Assembly (NCBI GenBank): GCA_030686995.1 | Contig: CM060695.1 | Location: 99,910,871-99,974,870, forward strand | Length of the DNA stretch: 64,000 nucleotides | DNA from: Artemisia argyi | Taxonomy: Eukaryota; Streptophyta; Magnoliopsida; Asterales; Asteraceae | Direction: 5' to 3' | In this document: piece by piece, positions 1 through 10,920 of the stretch | Position numbering within the stretch: the first letter of the stretch is position 1 | How the letters are laid out: every line of letters begins with the position of its first letter | Notes under the pieces: generated by a model | What the model saw: only the letters and a program-made list of their open reading frames with translations | Told to the model about the DNA's origin: nothing | The model's database searches: none | Made by a program: the position numbers and the translations under genes

Positions 1-865
1 AAAAGCCAAATCTGCAGCGGCAGATGGTGTATGGCTATTTAATAGTGAGATTCATAGAATAATAACACCTTCGTTGAGTCGTGTAATGTTAATTAGCATC
101 ACTAGATACCCTTATTGGAAACACAATTGTCCAAATTGTACGACTTGATCCTATTCTTGAAGCAAACTATATGAGTTTTATTAAAGAATCAAAATCCGGA
201 TAAATTGTGAAGTGTTGGTTTTGTGAATTTTTTCCAGAGTTGGTTATCCACTTATACTAGAAAGTTATATGCTACTTTCGCTTTATACATCATTAACATG
301 CCTAGTTTTTGTTTTGATTTTTAAGCAAATTGTATAAGCTACTTTCTTAAACAGCTGAAACACATCTGATATTATGACAATAAAATGCCTTCTTTAGAGA
401 CTCCAAAGGCAAAAGACCGAGAAACATAATATTACTGGCATGCAACCTCCTCCCATAATTCAAAACATTTAAGAAAACAGTTAACAGTTTCATAGAACTG
501 ATCAGTGGCGGACCCAGGTCTATAATTGACCAGGTTCACCTACTTTTTACGAAATTATAATGGACTTACTAAATGGAACATGTAACACAAAATTTTGGGA
601 CCAGGTTCACATCAGAACTTTTGACAAAAAATTACACTGATGTAAAAATTCATGTGGTTCCCGTGACCCCCACCCCTGTGGGTACTGATTGACTACTAAT
701 TAGATAGCATAACTACCCTCCAACACTGAACAATGACAATAAGATCTTGTGGACCAAGATGTATAAAACGATGACAATTATCAAACAGAAAATATTAACA
801 CTAACATAATCTAAAAATATAGCACGTTAGGAGTAGTCAACTTTTAGTTTAAAGTCAGAATGTAC
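1..865. other. No exon recognised; presumed APC4 intron
   Basis: This stretch lies downstream, on the minus strand, of the last APC4 exon found (866-987). That exon ends in phase 2 at a GT donor, so at least one further exon must exist. I could not find the next APC4 exon here on the minus strand. It is therefore probably intron, with the rest of the gene beyond the left edge. A retroelement-like scrap may lie around 500-690, but I cannot name it. Confidence 0.5.
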
Positions 866-1503
866 CTTTTATAGAATATTGAAGTATCAAGTGTTAAGCA
901 ATGGAAACCATGCATATCATGATCTGGGACTTTAAGATCACCAGAGCATAATACTGTCAAATGACAAAGATCTTTCGACAACGCCACCTGAACACACACG
1001 TACATTTCAGAAAACTCTAATAGGTTATCCAAAGTTGAAGTGAAGAATACTACCTTACAGATTGAAGCATTCAGCAGTTTGCAGTCAACTTGTTTGTTTG
1101 CAAGTAGACAAGAAACAGAAAACTCGTGTATATCCTGCAATCCAACCATGTAAAAATTCGTCAGATGAAGGCTACATTTAATTTTGCCAATCATATTGTG
1201 GGTTAGAAGATTTACAATTTTGGCAATTGGAAAAATGCCAAATATGCAAAAGCTTATGATTCCGTGTTTATCTGCACTGCATAAGATGTTAAAACGTTGA
1301 TGATGAGAAGAATTTGATAATTGTTGTGATATATTATCAGTTTCATCCATGAAACCGGTCTCTCCAGTAACAAGTCCAGGCACCCGAGGAGCTCTTGGAG
1401 GAGGAGGAAAGAAACGAGAGGTTCTATCTTCATATTTTGAAATATGCTCCTGAAAAACAAGCACACATAGATGTAGATACTTACTATATATTTAAAATAA
1501 AAT

Positions 1504-1548
<45 letters not shown>

Positions 1549-1876
1549 TGTTTGTAGAAATGATACCGCCGCATTATCATCGTCGACCTCCCAGTTGAGG
1601 CATACAACAGCAACGGAATGGGATTTGATAGTTCGTAAAAGCTTCCCATTCTGTAAAATTGATGAAATTGAGTTGATAAAACAATTGTGAAATGTTAATA
1701 ATAATAAGAAGAAGAAAAGAGAAAAGAACTAACTTCAACATCATGTAAAGAAATAGTGCCATCTTGAAGGCCAACAGCAATTGCTTTACCATCAGGACGC
1801 CAACATAGAGATGTTATGCACCTTCCTCCTGTAAAATGTCATAACTTTACTTCAATTAAAGTTTTAAAGCATAAGC

Positions 1877-1913
<37 letters not shown>

Positions 1914-2184
1914 AACCAGGAGAGATGGTCCATAGCCTCTGCCAGTTAAAGCGATGCAAGAAAATCTTGGAATCCTGGGTAACCATTGCTAACAAATCTT
2001 TTTCCGGGTTCCATTCCGCTATTTTAACCTTCAATCAATATTTTATTTAATTTCTTACTTGGTAGGTATATACAAATTTAAATCAATTTAATCAAATCCA
2101 TACCTGTGAAGAAGCAGCAAGTGGTTTATCGAACTGAAGTTGAAATGGGACAATTCTCTCTTCTTCTGCATCTCCCATCATCAT
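866..2184 (-). CDS. APC4: APC4, anaphase-promoting complex subunit 4 (5' part, seven exons)
   Basis: Plant APC4 is a scaffold subunit of the anaphase-promoting complex/cyclosome, the nuclear E3 ubiquitin ligase that drives mitotic exit; its N-terminus is a WD40-type propeller. On the minus strand seven coding exons join in frame with GT/AG borders: 2104-2184, 1917-2028, 1734-1825, 1567-1650, 1216-1449, 1054-1134 and 866-987. They give about 268 codons. The product begins [15 protein letters not shown] and contains the family signatures [32 protein letters not shown] and [13 protein letters not shown]. Exon phases agree at every junction (112 nt leaves +1, 92 nt restores it). The start was chosen at the first ATG of an ATGATGATG run; either of the next two would also serve. 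The gene is truncated by the window edge. I see no stop or frameshift, so it is probably functional. Confidence 0.95.
1508..1546. repeat. Poly(A) run in an APC4 intron
   Basis: About 39 consecutive A on the plus strand (poly-T on the APC4 strand), in the intron between the exons at 1567-1650 and 1216-1449. A second run of about 27 A at 1882-1908 lies in the intron between the exons at 1917-2028 and 1734-1825. Run length may be unreliable. Confidence 0.9.
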
Positions 2185-2201
2185 CTCTCTCGAGATTACT
2201 G

Positions 2202-2202
<1 letters not shown>

Positions 2203-2245
<43 letters not shown>
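2203..2245. repeat. Poly(T) run upstream of the APC4 start
   Basis: A run of 43 T begins 19 bp upstream of the APC4 ATG, in the 5' leader or promoter, followed by a short GC-rich block (GGCCGCGGGCGGGCGGG). On the transcribed strand it would be poly-A in the leader. No clear TATA box is seen. Confidence 0.9.
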
Positions 2246-2247
<2 letters not shown>

Positions 2248-2312
2248 GGGAGGCCGCGGGCGGGCGGGATGTACATCAAAATTGTACGTTTGGTAGGTGG
2301 TTCAAGAAAGTT

Positions 2313-2829
2313 AGAGTTAACTACATTTTTGGTGCTTGTGGTTTGGTGTGGATTTCACTTTTGGTCTATTTTTTCAAAACGTTGCGGTTTTAGTCCAAAA
2401 TCGATAGTTTATTCCACTTTTGGTCCAATTTTCTAACGAAGTTAGTTCAGTTAGTTAGGTCTAATTGTAAAGTGACAACATTAGTCCTTTAACCTAACAG
2501 TTGTTTGCAATATTAGTCCTTTATATCAAAGATCGTTTGCAACGTTAGTCCTTTCAGTTAGTTAGTCCTTTAAAAAAATTTCAAAAAAAGAAAATTTCTA
2601 AAAAATTTTGTTTGGTATAAAGGACTGACGTTGCAAACGACAGTTAGATTAAAGGACTAATATTGCCACTTTACAATTAGATCTAACTAACTGGACTAAC
2701 TTCATTAGAAAATTGGACCAAAAGTGGAATGAAACTATCGATTTTGGACTAAAACCGCAACGTTTTGAAAAAATAGACCAAAAGTGAAATCCGCACCAAA
2801 CCAAAAGGACCAAAAATGTAGTTAACTCT
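2313..2829. mobile_element. Inverted-repeat (foldback/MITE-like) element, 517 bp
   Basis: The first ~260 bp return in reverse complement in the last ~220 bp. The left end AGAGTTAACTACATTTTTGG mirrors the right end, and the blocks for 'gcggttttagtccaaaatcgatag', 'ccacttttggtccaatttt' and 'gttagttaggtctaattgtaaagtg' all have inverted partners. The element has no ORF. A target duplication could not be fixed with confidence, so the superfamily is open. Confidence 0.8.
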
Positions 2830-2928
2830 ATTAAAATTTGTGGCTGTCTGGCTCACAATTTTTAAATTGGTGTATATAAATTTTGTAGTTACCAAAGTGT
2901 TTCAAATCTAAAGTTTAAAGAAATTTGC

Positions 2929-3081
2929 TACACCTACATAAAAGTATCCACAAAAACAATTCACTCGCTGAGGTATCAGCGGGTGATTTGTTTTTTGTGG
3001 GATCCACAGACCACAAAAATCGATAACCCGCTGACACCACAGCGGGTGAATTATTTTTGTGAATACTTTTATGTTGATGTA
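2929..3081. mobile_element. Small foldback MITE, ~153 bp
   Basis: The left arm starting tacacctacataaaagtat is the inverted, slightly diverged copy of the right arm ending atacttttatgttgatgta. Inner arms carry 'cacccgctg'/'cagcgggtg'. It is non-coding and would fold into one long hairpin. Confidence 0.8.
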
Positions 3082-3184
3082 TCATTGCTCAAGTTTAAAT
3101 TCCTTAATGTTGCAAAATCAAAGGCTATTTACACTCCAAACGTAAGGTACTCTTGATTGATTGATTTATAAGATCAATATTTAA

Positions 3185-4056
3185 GGGCCCGTTTGGTTAG
3201 TGGGTGTCAGACTGATGTAATGGATTGATCCTCAAATAAATTGTTTGGTAAGCACTTTGAGAATAAAAGAATGGGTTGAGAATGATAGATCCATTCAAGG
3301 CAAGTGGGGTGGGTATCCCCTCATTCTACTGACACTATGGGTGCATTTGTTATCCAGGTTTTGACATAAAGGTTTGGACTCAATAATATTTTTAGGGCCC
3401 GTTTGTTTCCCACCCATCTCTTTAGGATTTGGGAGTTGTTAGGAAAAAACATGTTTGGTTATTAAATAAGGATTGAAAATTGGGACTTATCCCCATTGGG
3501 CTCACAAATTTTAAAAGAAATTGTGTTACACAGGTTTTGATTTAAATGTGGCCCCCACTATATATTATCACTCTCATTTGTTGGGTCCTACTTAAAAATA
3601 AAATGTATATTAATTATAAAAATATTGATTATTAATTTAATTAAATACATATTTTATTTTTAATTTTTTTTTCTGTCTCTTACATTAAATCCAAATCCAA
3701 ATCCTAAACCCACCTATAAACCAAACGGGCCCTTATTTGTTTGGTTTGCAAGGATTGAATTTATGTCGGGTCACAATACCCACTATCATAGGTTTTGAGA
3801 ATGAGAGAGAAATCATTGCCTCATGGTGGTTTAACAAAAGTGTGGGTCTAACTTTGTATTTTCTCTTTATATACACATCTTTTTTTTTATTTATCTCCCT
3901 TTCTAAATCATAATAAAAACCATTTTTTAATTTAACTCTAATCCCAAACTCACAAAACAAACAAAATTTTAAATTCCCATTAATATTCTCTTTCTACTCT
4001 TTCATCAAACCAAATCCAAATCCAATACTAAACCCATCAACAAACCAAACGGGCCC
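3185..4056. mobile_element. Outer PIF/Harbinger (Tourist-like) MITE with TAA duplication
   Basis: The ends are GGGCCCGTTTGGTT and its inverse AACCAAACGGGCCC, flanked by TAA at 3182-3184 and 4057-4059. A GGGCCCGTTTG-type terminal repeat with a 3-bp TWA duplication is diagnostic for PIF/Harbinger-type elements. It is non-coding. A second element of the same family is inserted within it (3395-3732), so its own length is about 530 bp. Confidence 0.85.
3395..3732. mobile_element. Inner, nested PIF/Harbinger MITE with TTA duplication
   Basis: It begins GGGCCCGTTTGTTTC and ends AAACCAAACGGGCCC, with TTA duplicated at 3392-3394 and 3733-3735. It sits inside the related element 3185-4056. Sub-terminal sequence also matches the outer element (gtttaggatttgg and its inverse), showing self-insertion of one family. 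Confidence 0.88.
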
Positions 4057-4168
4057 TAAATTTATTACTCTCTCACTTTTTGCTTTTCTGTTTTCTCAAT
4101 GGTAGGGATTATTATGACCCTCCCTAAAATACAAAGAATACGACCTATTAGGGGGGTTTCGTCCTTTT

Positions 4169-4440
4169 GTTGTCTTTTTTTTTTTTTTTTTTTTTTTTTG
4201 TCCATTTGTTGTTATTTTTTTTTTATTTTTTTTGTTACGTTTTTTCACTTTTTTGTAGTGTTTATTTGTTATGTTTTTTGTTTTTCGTTTTTTGTATTGT
4301 GTATTTGTTATGCTTTTTGTATTCGTCTAATATGTTTCTATTTAATTAAACAACAACAACAATTACACGTTAAACAACTACAACAACAACTGCTACTACT
4401 ACTAAAACAACAACATTAACACATTGTTTAACAACAACAA
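4169..4440. repeat. T-rich low-complexity tract followed by CAA/CTA microsatellite
   Basis: 4169-4345 is almost pure T with scattered G/C. 4348-4440 is a run of CAA and CTA triplets. Open frames here are composition artefacts. Confidence 0.85.
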
Positions 4441-4463
4441 CACCTACTCCACATGAAGATTAT

Positions 4464-4948
4464 TTATTTCATCTGTAAGGTTATAGAGTATTGCACCCGA
4501 CTGACATGCTGATCCTCGGGATTCCTTGCCAATTTCAGTGATACCTCAAGCGTCTTTATTCTTGTCTTCAACATCTTGTTTAGAGACAATAACATCTTGT
4601 TTCTTGTTTCAAGCATTATAATCGTAATATCTTTACCTTCGCTGTTTGAGCACTGGTTGAAGAAGAGGCTTGACTAAAGTATTTTTGTTCAAAAGTATCC
4701 TTTCACATAAAGTATCGACACCCATAATTGTTTGTTCCTAGCTGTTACATGGTAAAAAAAATATAAGAAATGTATTCTTAACAAAAAAAAATATTTATAT
4801 ATTTACATACATAAGCAAACGTATAATTATTTACCTTTGAGTTTGGACATGCATAATACTTTTGACCATAAGTATCAGGCTGACGGGATATTCTTCCTAT
4901 TATAAATCCTCGTCGACAATTACACAAGAAAAGATTATTTTGTTCCAT
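4464..4948 (-). pseudogene. GRF-type zinc-finger protein, broken
   Basis: Exon 1 (4835-4948, 38 codons) starts MEQNNLFLCNCRRG and ends YYACPNSK before a GT donor. Exon 2 starts at 4741 after an AG acceptor, in the same phase, and reads LGTNNYGCRYFM followed by TGA. Together they give the GRF zinc-finger layout, CxC...YYACP...GCRYF, in which the next residue is normally Trp; here TGG appears to have become TGA. Past the stop the frame continues (KDTFEQKYFSQASSS) and, after a one-base shift or cryptic intron, a coiled-coil-like stretch runs to a stop at 4464-4466. GRF fingers bind nucleic acid. It lies on the same strand as, and downstream of, the MULE/OTU pieces, so it may be a captured host fragment or a second gene of that element. 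Confidence 0.65.
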
Positions 4949-5136
4949 CTGGCCAAAGAATATGTATAATTATTTACAACATAAATCAGTAATATCATTA
5001 TTAATTTAAATAAATTTTTAATCATTATTATGTTTTGAATGTGGCAGAATACAAATAGTTATTTACAACATAAATCAGTAATCATTTACTATGTTTTGTC
5101 GGTATAATTATTTACAAATAAGTCAGTAATCATTTA

Positions 5137-5412
5137 CTATGCTTGTGTTCTTTTATTCTCAGTAATTTCAATATACATGCGTTGTCGATTGGAATAAAAA
5201 ATTTCCCATGCGGATGCATTGTCAAGTCTGTACGCCCCCCATTGTTGGTGAGTATCGGGGAGTGGTGAATTTTCATCCAGCGTCACATAAATGTAGTGAG
5301 CACCGTCCCCGTCCCCCACACGGGCAATCACAATGGGGCCACTTTCTTGTGATGAGTCTTGATGAGTGCTCAAACACTCATTATTTTTGTCGTATTTAAA
5401 CTGCCAAAACAT
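5137..5412 (-). pseudogene. OTU-peptidase-like C-terminal fragment
   Basis: The frame starts just after a plausible acceptor (TTTTGGCAG) and reads to a stop at 5137. The stretch GPIVIARVGDGDGAHYIYV is followed by a PLPDTHQQW segment and an AWEIFYSNRQRMY segment. This matches the C-terminal half of the OTU-like peptidase domain found in plant MULE proteins, where a catalytic His lies in the AHYI motif. The N-terminal OTU half is found on the same strand at 9187-9600. Either a ~3.8 kb insertion separates the two halves of one gene, or this is a fragment of a second copy. Confidence 0.55.
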
Positions 5413-8400
5413 ACAAAAACAATCAAAAAGTTATCAAAATACTTAAATTATCCCAGTGATTGTGTTTTATATGTTTTAAAAGCAAAATGAGCAAAAACAA
5501 ATGAAAAATGATCAAAGTTTGCAATATTGGCAGTTTTAGTCCCCCAAGTTTCAAAACTGGTCAAAAATAGTCCCTATGCATTTATTTTGAAAGAAAAAGT
5601 CAACCCAAGCTTTTGAAAGTCAAATATTACAAAAGTTGATCTTTGGGTCTAATGTTTCAAAAATTATAGTTTAGGTCCCTGTACTTTCAAATCTGGCAAA
5701 TTAAGTCCCTGCGAATTTTGAAAAATGGAAAATGGCAAAAAGTTGTCCTTGTATTATTGGAACTTGGCATTTTTGGTCCTTGGTAACAATTTGGGAGATT
5801 TACAGATTCAACCCTTCATCTTTGGTTTAATTGCAAAATTGGTCCTTGTGTGTTATAATACCAAACGGACCCTTTCATTATTATTATAAAAACCAAAACC
5901 AAGCCCAGTCCACACAACCATCCCAAGCCCATCACCACCCCAGGCCTACTCCCTTTTGATACCAAAGCAGGGTCAAACAACCCTTTGACCGTCTTCCCTC
6001 CCAACACTCCAACGCAAAACCAGGGAGAGCTTGTCTCTCCCACATGCATCCCCCCTCCTCCTTAGCCCCCCACAATTAATATCTTCACCAACCAAACCAA
6101 CCTCCACCACCACCACAATAAATGCCCTCACCCATACCACTAATTTTGGTCCGTTTGTTTTTTGGTGGGAAAATACAATCAAGGGCTCAGATTCATCAAA
6201 GCTCAATTGAAGGGTGAGGATTTGGTTTTGGGTCAACAAAGAAGCTGTGGGACTGCCAAGTAAGCACTGGAAGCACATGTGGAAGCTTGGAGGGATTAGT
6301 TTCAAATGGTATTATATATAGAAGCTTGTGTAAGCCTCAAATGGCATGTATTGTTTTCTTAGTTTATTTTTAATGTTTAGTTATCCTTTGTAATCAATTT
6401 TCAAAGTTAATGCAAGTCTCTTTTAAGTTTAATTTCTGTTTTGAATTTCAAATTCCATAAAAATATTTCAAGTATCACAACAGGTTCATTAAGGTGTAAT
6501 AAGTTAATCACAAGTTCATATAAGCTCAATATAATCAATCTCAGAAGTTTTCTAAGCTTGTGAAATTAGTTTAACCAAAGCTTCATAAAATTACTTAAAA
6601 ATATAAGAAAAATAAAATAAATAAAAAAAACCATGTTCCAAGGATGAAGAAGCAAGGAGCACAGTAAATAATGGAAGGCTGTGGGTTAGTGGTTTAGGGA
6701 AACCAATAGGATTGGTATATGGTTCATGGTTCCTTTGGTTTGAGCAGGAAGCACATTGTGAGTCCATTACACCACTTTCAACCTTTCACTACTTAACTGC
6801 TTATTCTAGTTTATTACTTAGTTAAGTGTTCTTATTAGGGTTAGTTAAGAGTAATTAAGGATTGAAATCAGTTTGTTGTGTTTGAAATTTCATTGTTCTT
6901 TATATTTCTAGGATAACTGCCATTTTATGAATTTTAGTAATATTGGGTATTTGAGAACTTAACCTGTATTCTAGTGCTTATTCTAACTTATTAGCTCATA
7001 ATAAATCAGTATAAGTTGTTTCTAAAGCTTAGGTGTTAATCTACTTAATAAACAAAACAATTCTGTGATTATAAGGAGTGTTTGGTATATGCTGTTTCAA
7101 GGTACTCAAAGGTACCTTGGTGGTTATTATTTGATCTAGTAACTCATATCAGGTCATTAGAGCTCATATCAAGTATAAAAACTAGGTCCCTTTTGGACCA
7201 AAGTCAAAATCATCAAAATCTTGGTCTAATTTCTGTCAGTGTGAGTTTTAGAATAGCACAATCTTCATAACAGCTCATAAGTAGATACCAAGGATTAATT
7301 TAGTGTTCATATATCTTAATTAACCTAACTTAATCCATAAATCAGTGTTCAAAGTTCATTTTGGTCAAATCTTTCTAAATCAAGAAAAGTCAAAAGTGAT
7401 CCTTTGTCAGAATTCCAAAATTTCAAAGAATTTTTGTGATTTTTGGGTTGAGATTTAGGTTTTGTAATTTCTACATGATGTTGTGTCTCAGCTAAATTTT
7501 GGAGTCCTATAGATAGCTTATTTTTGTGATTTTTCGACAAGCTTGTGCATAAGCTCAAAGAGAGCTGCAGGGAAAGGTGTTGCCCTGCACCAATCCATCC
7601 AGTCAACCACCCAATTTCATTGTGCCATAACTTTTTCTCTAGTGGGCCCCACCCCATAGCTTTTGGCTTTTTAGAGAGCCCATAAGCTTGTCTTGAGGGC
7701 TTATAGCTTATTTTGTGATTTACAGCTTATTTGCTAGGGCTGCTTGCCCCATAAACTTTGTCCCATTTCCTGACTTAAGCTGAGTGATCAGCTTTTGTGC
7801 CCATAGTCCAAGCCCCCCCGACCTCACCTGTGGGACCCAGAGGGTGAACCTTAGTTTATTAGATAGCCAATAAGCTCAGCTTATTGGCTTATCTCTTTGT
7901 TTGGCCTTCCGGAGTCCCTAGTGGACCCCACAAGCCCTCTAAGTTGACCCCTTGGACCTGTTTTGGACTGTTTTGTGTTTGAAGTGCTTATTGCTTGTTT
8001 ACTGCTTATTTCTTGTAATTATTTGTTCCATTCATCTTAGTTTGAGTAGTTGTACATCTGTTTTCAACTTATTTGTGTTTGTATCTTCATTTGGTAGTTT
8101 TTGCACATCACACAAGTCCTAATAAGCTTAATAAGCTCATCTGTCTTCATAATAAGCTCATCATATTGCTTATTTTTTATCTCTAAACAAACTTGCTTCA
8201 CAAAAGTTGCTTAAAAACATCCCATAAGCAAGTTTGAAACAGAAAAGTCCCAAAAAGCCAACTTTAATAGAAGTGATAGCTTCTATTTAAGCCAATTGGC
8301 TTATCACCTTAGCTTATTTATAAGCTAATCTCATTTTTAAATTTTTCCTAGGCTTCTGGTATTTAAAAATAATTTTTGTAATTTTCTCAGATTTTTCTTG

Positions 8401-9186
8401 CATCATTTGATATTTTTCTTAATTTAAATTAGTTTTTAACAATTATTAAATAGTTAATAATTATATTAATTAATTAGAAAATCAGAAAAATATAAATTTA
8501 ATTTTAAAATTAGTTTTTAGTTATTTTTAATTTTTCCAAATTTTATTTTCAATTTTCTAGTGTAATTTCATAATTAATTAGAATTTAGGTTAATTTAAAT
8601 AATTAAAAAGTAATTAATAATTTGTTAATAATTAGTAATAATTAATTAAAAAGTCTTAAAAATATATTTTCAGTTCTAAAATTAGTTTTATAGTATTTTA
8701 GATTTTTCTAAGTTTAAATTTTATTTTTCTAGGTAAATTTCATAATTATTTGTAATTTAGGTTAATTTAATTAATTAAAATTAATTAGGAAATTAGTATT
8801 TAATTAATAATAATTATATAAATAGTGTAAAAATTAATTTTAATTTTCCAAAAATTTTCTTTAATCATTAGGTTTGTAAAAATATCATTTTTATACCAAT
8901 AGCCTTTTTAGATCACCTCACCCACTTTTTATTTTACGTACGTTTGTTCCCGTTTTCAGCAAACGTACGGTTTTTAGGTTTTAGTTAACTTCTTCTTAAT
9001 CTAAATTCCAGTAATTAATCACATAGCTTTCCTAAGCTATTTCTGTTCATAATTTCCAAATAATTCTCATTACCACCCTTTCCTGTGAATAATCACCCGA
9101 TCACAAACACGCTCAGATACAATTCACACCTCGTCGGGGTATAACGACCTGGTGATTTCCTATATTACCCGGAGATTGACTCTAGG
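5413..9186. other. AT-rich non-coding interval inside the MULE remains
   Basis: No convincing gene. 5520-5850 carries repeated phrases of the type 'ttttggtccctgtacttt', like the 2.3-2.8 kb element. 6500-8340 is packed with ATAAGCT/AGCTTAT words in both orientations. 8400-8870 is very AT-rich (TTAATTA words). A perfect 10-bp inverted repeat (CGTACGTTTG / CAAACGTACG, 13-nt loop) lies at 8937-8969. It may be LTR or other retroelement non-coding DNA, but I found no clear termini or target duplication. Confidence 0.5.
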
Positions 9187-10433
9187 CTATTTGACTTTGT
9201 TGACCATTCCTTGGTCAATATAAGTTGACTGTTTAGGGCAAATCAAGTCTGGACCGGACAAAAGCTCGTAAAACTTTGTCGCGGGGATATAGATACAACT
9301 GGCTGGTTTATCAGTGAAGCAATAACCAACCTCGTGTTTGGCATATTCATTCAGTAGGCCTGCGGTGTAAATCCAGAACTGAACCATTCTACCGAGCGCC
9401 GAATTTGGTTAAAGCCATCATGCCACCACATACTTGTGTAATATTCCCTGCGAGTGTCTAACTCTTGCATTAAAAGTTCGAATGTCGGACCACCTATCTT
9501 CGTGGAGACCAACACCAACGCCAATGCATCGAAATCCACAATTTCCATCACCTACCACATTATAAATACTTATGATGTATCGATGGAAAAGCTCTGGAAT
9601 TCACTCTATGAAATATTCGCTAACTTCATCTCGAACGTATAACCTATGTCTTCTACTTTGTTCAACTTTGGGACCCATGTACGAACTATGTCTCGTAGGT
9701 TCTTTGTTCAAGTCCGGGATTTTTGTAGATCTTGAATAACTTCTTTAGTGATCTACGGTTGGTTCTTTATTCAAGTCTGGGTCTTTTGTAGCCTGTGACT
9801 TTTTGTCCTTTGCGCTCAGATGTCCATGAGTACTTTTGTGAACAGCAGGTTCACGAGTTGATACAGATTCGGGATCATATATCCATCTCACCTTCGTTAA
9901 CATATTTTTCTTGACAAACGGTGACATTTTTCCAAAAACATTCTTGAATTTTTGTATGCTAGTTTCACAAGAAGGACCATCTTTAGGCGTAGGAGTACTG
10001 ATACTAGGCCACGGAACAGCTAGGGGAATGGACATTTCTGCATTCATTATAAGTGACTCATATAAATTACTGATATTAATGGGGAAAATAACTTTATAGT
10101 CATAAATTTAATATAATTACCGTGATAACGATAGTAAAGCAGTTCGTGAAAGCATGGTAACCCATAAATTGATCGCAGCTGATGACCGAATTCTTCTGCG
10201 GTGATCGACCGTTTGAGTTCTTCGAAAATGAGTTCCAAAGTATAATGTGAAACTTTATACCACAGATCTGCGAATAGTGATATATTACATTTATGTTTTT
10301 TCGTGTTTTTGCTTCTATTAAAAGTTTCTTTTATCGCAGTTTCTTGCGCAATGATAATCTTATTGATCGAACTAAACAACGTGTCTAAGTTGGACTGTGT
10401 GGTGCCCAAGTATAATTTCAATATCGAGTGTTG
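9187..10433 (-). pseudogene. MULE transposase, C-terminal half: SWIM region, linker and OTU domain
   Basis: Reading leftwards on the minus strand: QHSILKLYLGTTQSNLDT (10433 down), the region ahead of the SWIM finger of FAR1/MULE transposases; VSHYTLELIFEEL; then a SWIM-like segment ending YGLPCFHELLYYRYHG, with Phe in place of one expected Cys. After a probable intron (GT donor near 10116) come FKNVFGKMSPFVKKNML, YDPESVSTREP and KKSQATKDPDLNKEP (9745-10047), typical of the tail of plant MULE proteins. Then follows an OTU domain with the catalytic DGNC motif at 9538-9549 and the WWHDGFNQIRRSVEW helix. Frameshifts break the OTU part near 9500 and stops end each piece. It is truncated at 10433 by the R1 retroelement nest; the N-terminal half resumes at 24441. 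Confidence 0.75.
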
Positions 10434-10639
10434 TGATGAGGCGAAAAATGAACCGTTTTTAGGGGGTCATTTAAGCCCGGAATTGAATTTATTTGATCAA
10501 ATATTGCCCTAAATCGTTCCTTTTGTGATTTTTGGTACTTTGGGAGTGAATTCTGGAAAAGGAAGCATTTTAGACGTTTTTGGAGCATAAAAGTGAAGAA
10601 AACGGCAAAGACTTAATTTTCCATGCTGGGAACAGTACC

Positions 10640-10855
10640 TGACGGCGTCAAGAAGGAAAATATGACGCCGTCAAGAGCAAAATCCATGACGACCCAGAGA
10701 AAACCTGAAGGCGTCAAAAGTAGGGCGTCAAGAGTTATTTTGGTGACGGCCTGAAGAAGGATTACACATGACGGCGTCAGACCCAGATCTAGGCAGTCCG
10801 AGAACTTTATTGGCGGCGAGATGACGGCGTCAGAAATTTACTCTTGACGCCGTCA
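10640..10855. promoter_or_regulatory. R1 LTR palindrome cluster (TGACGSCGTCA)
   Basis: Perfect 11-mers TGACGGCGTCA or TGACGCCGTCA lie at 10640, 10663, 10769, 10822 and 10845. Degenerate copies lie between (for example 10706-10716). The cluster ends 12 bp before the TATATATA box. TGACG is the core recognised by plant TGA-type bZIP factors, so an enhancer role is plausible but untested. Equivalent clusters occupy 11918-12133, 16377-16592, 19917-20132 and 23040-23257 in the other LTR copies. Confidence 0.85.
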
Positions 10856-10867
10856 CCTCACAAAATC

Positions 10868-10875
10868 TATATATA
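10868..10875 (+). promoter_or_regulatory. TATA box of R1 forward 5' LTR
   Basis: TATATATA directly follows the palindrome cluster; the same arrangement is at 23270-23277 in the 3' LTR. Confidence 0.7.
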
Positions 10876-10920
10876 CTTTTCTATTTTTCATTCATTAAAA
10901 GAGGAACTTGTGTGGAGAAT

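Larger units (their letters stand above)
10434..10920 (+). repeat. R1 forward 5' LTR, first part (U3 to promoter)
   Basis: It begins TGATGAGGCGAAAAATGAACC exactly at the MULE junction and matches the intact 3' LTR at 22836. It is interrupted at 10920 by a reverse LTR, whose insertion duplicated agaat (10916-10920). The rest of this LTR resumes at 12341 (fragment) and at 16798. Confidence 0.9.

Noticed and set aside
1395..1598. Plus-strand frame with a poly-Lys run
   Set aside because: Antisense to APC4 exons and translated through a poly-A tract.
2106..2393. 95-codon plus frame with poly-Phe
   Set aside because: Antisense to APC4 exon 1 and passes through the poly-T run.
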